Of a stretch of DNA of 18,784 bases, positions 15,861 through 18,784 are shown piece after piece. The notes beneath the pieces were generated by a model. It saw only the letters and a program-made list of their open reading frames with translations. It was not told the DNA's origin and did no database searches. Source of the stretch: JAEUOS01 sp964470865 (GTDB taxonomy: Bacteria; Pseudomonadota; Gammaproteobacteria; Burkholderiales; JAEUOS01); NCBI GenBank assembly GCA_964470865.1, contig CAYYFR010000107.1, positions 1 through 18,784 on the forward strand, written 5' to 3'. Within the stretch, counting starts at the first letter, position 1. Each line of letters begins with the position of its first letter. A program made the position numbers and the translations under genes.

Positions 15861-16186
15861 TTTGCCTGACATTTGCCGGATCGGAGCGTGTCAAGGTTCG
15901 CTGGAGGCGAAGATAATAAGTAGCATGCGATGGCACCATACGCCTTTCCACGCAACCCGACACCGGGCGATGTCCGGCGGACTGCGATGAGGGTGTTGGT
16001 CGAATTCGCAAGTGGAAGACTACGGGCGGATGGAAAGTCAGGGCACTCCGGACCAAGCGCGGCAATGCCATCCGGCAAGGTAGCCGCAGCCGCAATTCGA
16101 GACGTCGCGGCAGAAATGCTTTTTGTGCATGAAATCCTCGACGGTCGCAATCTTGCTTGGTCTGGAATCACTGGGAGACTATTTTG

Positions 16187-18784
16187 GTGGCGGCACGTTT
16201 TTTCGATTCGCACTGTTTGTACCGATTGATGCAGATTCTCGCTTTCGTCGCGGCAGGTGTTTTCTCGACATCCGTGTGGGCCGCGACCTATTACGTCGAT
16301 CTGGCCAACGGCAATGACGCTTGGGGCGGACGAGCGAACGCCCCGGTAGGTTCACCTGCTGTGGACGGCCCCTGGCAAAGCATCAACCGGGTCAACAACG
16401 CGACGCTCCAGCCGGGCGACTCGGTCCGGTTGATGTGCGGCGGGGTGTGGCGCGAGACGCTACGTCCGCGTTCGAGCGGCGCTGCGGGAAATCCGGTCCT
16501 GTTCGGATCATTCCCCGCAGGATGTGCGAACAAGCCGACAATCGATGGCGCGGTCGTGATTCCGGACGCTTCCTGGTCGAATGCCGTTGGGAGCATTTAC
16601 AAGGCGCGGATTCCGATCGACGTGCTTGCTGACCGCACCTTAAGCGCAGGCCCGACCGGGTGGTATGTGTGGTCTGCCGGTGCCGACGCCCGCATGGCGT
16701 CGAGCGTCGATTGCGCTACGAACAGCGCGCCTTGCCTGATGGTGACCAGCGGTGCAACCGGCCAATCCATTCTCTATAGCTATCGCTTTCCGATCCGTGC
16801 ATCCGGGTCGTACGTTTTCCGCTTTAGCACGAAGGCGGCGGCGGGCGTGCGCTATCGAGCGTTGATCCGACGCGGAAGCGAGCCATGGGACATGGTTGGT
16901 GCGAGCCAGTTGCTGATCGGGAATGGTGCGTGGAACTCCTTCAGTGTGCCGTTCACTGCAAACACCAGCCTCAATATCGCTCGCGTCGACTTCGAGATTC
17001 CAGGCGGCAATGTCCCGATTCTTATCGATTCTATCCGTGTGGATTTCACGCCGGCCAACGTGCTCGCGCTGCTGGTTGACGGAAAGGCGATTTCCGAGGC
17101 GCATCATCCGAATGCCGGATATGACGCGACCAAACCCGATTCGATCTATTTCAGGGCGGGGGCCGACTCCACGGCGAACGCCGGTTCCGGAAGCACTGCT
17201 GTGGTGTCCGGCGCGGATTTCAACTCAGTATCACGTGGCGCGATCCTGCCCGGCCAGACCATTCGCATTCGCTCGCGACCATGGATACTCGATCGTCGCA
17301 GAGTGACCACCTTCGATGGAACGAGCATCGTCCTGGATGCGCCGACGAGTTATCCGGTGATAGCTGGTTCGGGATATTTCATGACCGGCGCCCTTTGGAT
17401 GCTCGACGAACCCGGGGAGTGGTTCTTCGAATCCGACGGCACGATGTCAGTATGGATGCCGGACAGCGGCGCGCCGGGTACGAGGGTGTCAATCGCCACC
17501 TTGTCCGCCGGTATCGACCTCACCGGGCTTTCTTATGTCGTGGTGGAAGACTTGCAGGTGCGAGGCGTGGGTATCGGTATCCGTATGGGAGGAAGCCGGG
17601 GCGTTGTCCTGCGCAGGTCGACGGTTGGCGATACCAGCGACGCTGGGGTGGACATATCAACGGCTTCCGATGGCGTGCTTGACGGCAATCGTTTCCAGGA
17701 CACCGGCGCGGACGCAATCGCGCGGGATATCAAGACCGTCCTTCCACAGCGCATGGTTATCACGAATAACGATGTGAAGGGCAGCGGCGTGCGTCGCCTC
17801 GCTTCGGGGGACTGGAGCCTGCCGGCGCCCTCAAACGGCGCAATACAAGGCGGCGCTTCCGCGATCGTGAGTGGAAACTCGATTCTGCGCGGGGCTTTCC
17901 ACGGGATCGTGGTCACAGCGAACAGCCAGATCACTGGTAACGTGGTCCAAGAGACCTGCATTTTGCTCGATGACTGCGGCGGAATCTACACGTACGGAGC
18001 CGGCATCAACAGCAGCATTATGAACAACGTGGTTCTGAACCTGACGTCCTCAAATGCCGGCAATCCGCAAAGCAGTACGCTTACGGCGGGAATCTATCTG
18101 GACGAGCAAACATCCGGCGTGACGGTGCGCGAAAACACAGTGGCATTCGCCGACTATGGTATTGAGCTTCACGACGCTTCGAGCAACCTGATCGAGAACA
18201 ACACCCTCTATGGAAACCGCATTTACCAGTTATGGCTTACAGAAAATAAAAAGATTACGCGTGCCGGCGGCGACGTATTCTCGAACAGCATGCGGAACAA
18301 CCGCTTTTTTCCTGTGAATGCGAATCCGGGCGTATTCTTGAATACGAGCTTCGCCTCCGTCGCAGGGTTCGGGTCTTTTGACGGCAATACGCATTCCGCG
18401 CTCAAGAGCCCATATGTGGCACGCGAGAGGACCGCGACGACCGATTTGCTGTTCACTCTTCCCTTATGGCGTGCTACGACGGCAGGTGGCGTGTCGCGCA
18501 ATCTGGAAGTAAATGGTCGTCAGGTTGTACAGGCTGGCTATACCTCGTACGAGGGCGCCGGTTCGAATATCGTAACCAACGGAGACTTGTCGAGTGGATT
18601 AGTAGGCTGGCAATCCTGGAATCAGCTGAATCCCCAGGCGCAGATGTTGGCTGAATTCAATAGCCTCGGCCGTTGGCTCAAATTCACCGCTGGTGGTTCT
18701 TCAAGTCTCCTGTTTCCCGGGAATTTCAGCGTCGTTGCCGGCCAGTGGTACCGGATCACGTTCGACATGAAGACCGGCAACGAC
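16187..18784 (+). CDS. Large secreted beta-helix protein with carbohydrate-binding modules (partial, runs off the right edge)
   Basis: The frame is open to the last base, giving 866 codons from GTG 16187. The signal peptide has Arg4, Arg13, a hydrophobic run and VWA cleavage before ATYYVDLANGNDAWGG. GTG 16187 has GGGAG 9 bases upstream and supplies the basic residues. ATG 16229 is the alternative and would start without any basic residue. After the opening, residues about 180-290 form a jelly-roll-like insert (ILYSYRFPIRASGSYVFRFS, later IDSIRVDF) resembling a carbohydrate-binding module. LDEPGEWFFESDGTMSVWMP and beta-helix repeats follow, with Asp596-Cys-Gly-Gly-Ile-Tyr-Thr and GIYLDE (635 onward) as in the 4615-6558 protein. 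From Asn794 (NIVTNGDLSSGLVGW) a CBM4_9-like domain begins and is cut by the edge. It is probably an exported polysaccharide-active or polysaccharide-binding protein. The enzyme class is not readable. Confidence 0.82.
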   Translation, partial: MAARFFDSHCLYRLMQILAFVAAGVFSTSVWAATYYVDLANGNDAWGGRANAPVGSPAVDGPWQSINRVNNATLQPGDSVRLMCGGVWRETLRPRSSGAAGNPVLFGSFPAGCANKPTIDGAVVIPDASWSNAVGSIYKARIPIDVLADRTLSAGPTGWYVWSAGADARMASSVDCATNSAPCLMVTSGATGQSILYSYRFPIRASGSYVFRFSTKAAAGVRYRALIRRGSEPWDMVGASQLLIGNGAWNSFSVPFTANTSLNIARVDFEIPGGNVPILIDSIRVDFTPANVLALLVDGKAISEAHHPNAGYDATKPDSIYFRAGADSTANAGSGSTAVVSGADFNSVSRGAILPGQTIRIRSRPWILDRRRVTTFDGTSIVLDAPTSYPVIAGSGYFMTGALWMLDEPGEWFFESDGTMSVWMPDSGAPGTRVSIATLSAGIDLTGLSYVVVEDLQVRGVGIGIRMGGSRGVVLRRSTVGDTSDAGVDISTASDGVLDGNRFQDTGADAIARDIKTVLPQRMVITNNDVKGSGVRRLASGDWSLPAPSNGAIQGGASAIVSGNSILRGAFHGIVVTANSQITGNVVQETCILLDDCGGIYTYGAGINSSIMNNVVLNLTSSNAGNPQSSTLTAGIYLDEQTSGVTVRENTVAFADYGIELHDASSNLIENNTLYGNRIYQLWLTENKKITRAGGDVFSNSMRNNRFFPVNANPGVFLNTSFASVAGFGSFDGNTHSALKSPYVARERTATTDLLFTLPLWRATTAGGVSRNLEVNGRQVVQAGYTSYEGAGSNIVTNGDLSSGLVGWQSWNQLNPQAQMLAEFNSLGRWLKFTAGGSSSLLFPGNFSVVAGQWYRITFDMKTGND

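Larger units (their letters stand above)
15520..16186. other. 667-base stretch without a convincing gene, candidate regulatory region
   Basis: This lies between the start of the minus-strand membrane gene and the + strand beta-helix gene, so it should contain promoters for both. I see a tandem 8-mer at 15724-15739, small hairpins at 15755-15769 (CCAAG/CTTGG) and 15769-15783 (GCTGT/ACAGC), a CRP/Clp-like palindrome at 15845-15860 and a possible -10 at 15912-15917. A + strand frame of 99 codons (15930-16229) ends in TGATG over a possible beta-helix start. Its product resembles no family I know, and it has no ribosome site. Confidence 0.5.

Noticed and set aside
15889..15894. Perfect TTGACA on the minus strand as a -35 box
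   Set aside because: No acceptable -10 at 16-18 bases downstream (ATGTCA, TGTCAG, GTCAGG).
16074..16090. GGTAGC resembling an ops/JUMPstart element
   Set aside because: Only the GGTAGC core is present, without the surrounding conserved bases of the RfaH element.
15930..16229. 99-codon + strand frame ending TGATG over a possible beta-helix start
   Set aside because: No ribosome site and no recognisable protein features. The overlap may be chance, though leader translation cannot be excluded.

Overview
The window is part of a cell-surface or exopolysaccharide biosynthesis locus of a GC-rich Gram-negative bacterium. The Wzx/Wzy machinery, Sec-type signal peptides and GC-rich codon use fit a gamma- or betaproteobacterium. 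A xanthomonad relative is possible but is not proven by anything I can read here. No rRNA, tRNA, CRISPR array or insertion sequence is visible.

Layout. Bases 1-42 are the tail of an unidentified upstream gene. Bases 47-844 are a short GDP-L-fucose synthase-like gene whose first 20 or so codons look like the start of GDP-mannose 4,6-dehydratase: an apparent in-frame gmd-fcl deletion scar. Then comes a tightly overlapping series: Wzx-type flippase (844-2373), Wzy-type polymerase/O-antigen ligase family protein (2370-3833), GT2 glycosyltransferase (3830-4618) and a secreted right-handed beta-helix protein (4615-6558). The stretch from about 2370 to 6750 is clearly less GC-rich than the rest and reads like an exchanged cassette. 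After a short AT-rich gap with a weak terminator-like hairpin, a GC-rich run follows: two GT4 glycosyltransferases (6757-7986, 7983-9194), a DUF1972/rhamnosyltransferase-like enzyme (about 9214-10380), a GT4-type enzyme with an extra N-terminal domain and a cysteine cluster (10395-12059), a Gfo/Idh/MocA oxidoreductase (12096-13190), an aldo/keto-reductase-like protein lacking the usual active-site signature (13235-14113) and a SAM-dependent methyltransferase (14238-15119). All of these are on the + strand. A small membrane protein runs on the opposite strand (15154-15519). A 0.7-kb stretch without a convincing gene, but with a CRP/Clp-like palindrome, precedes a second, larger secreted beta-helix protein that runs off the right edge (16187-18784).

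How the genes fit together. Five glycosyltransferases would assemble a lipid-linked repeat unit of about five or six sugars. The oxidoreductase, the AKR-like protein and the methyltransferase are candidates for making or modifying one sugar. Wzx flips the unit and Wzy polymerises it. The two exported beta-helix proteins, which share signature motifs, are candidates for cutting, epimerising or binding the polymer outside the inner membrane. The initiating phosphosugar transferase and the Wza/Wzc export parts are not in this window. The most unusual points are the gmd-fcl fusion scar, the lower-GC polymerase/GT/beta-helix cassette, and the pair of related beta-helix proteins, one of them carrying apparent carbohydrate-binding modules.
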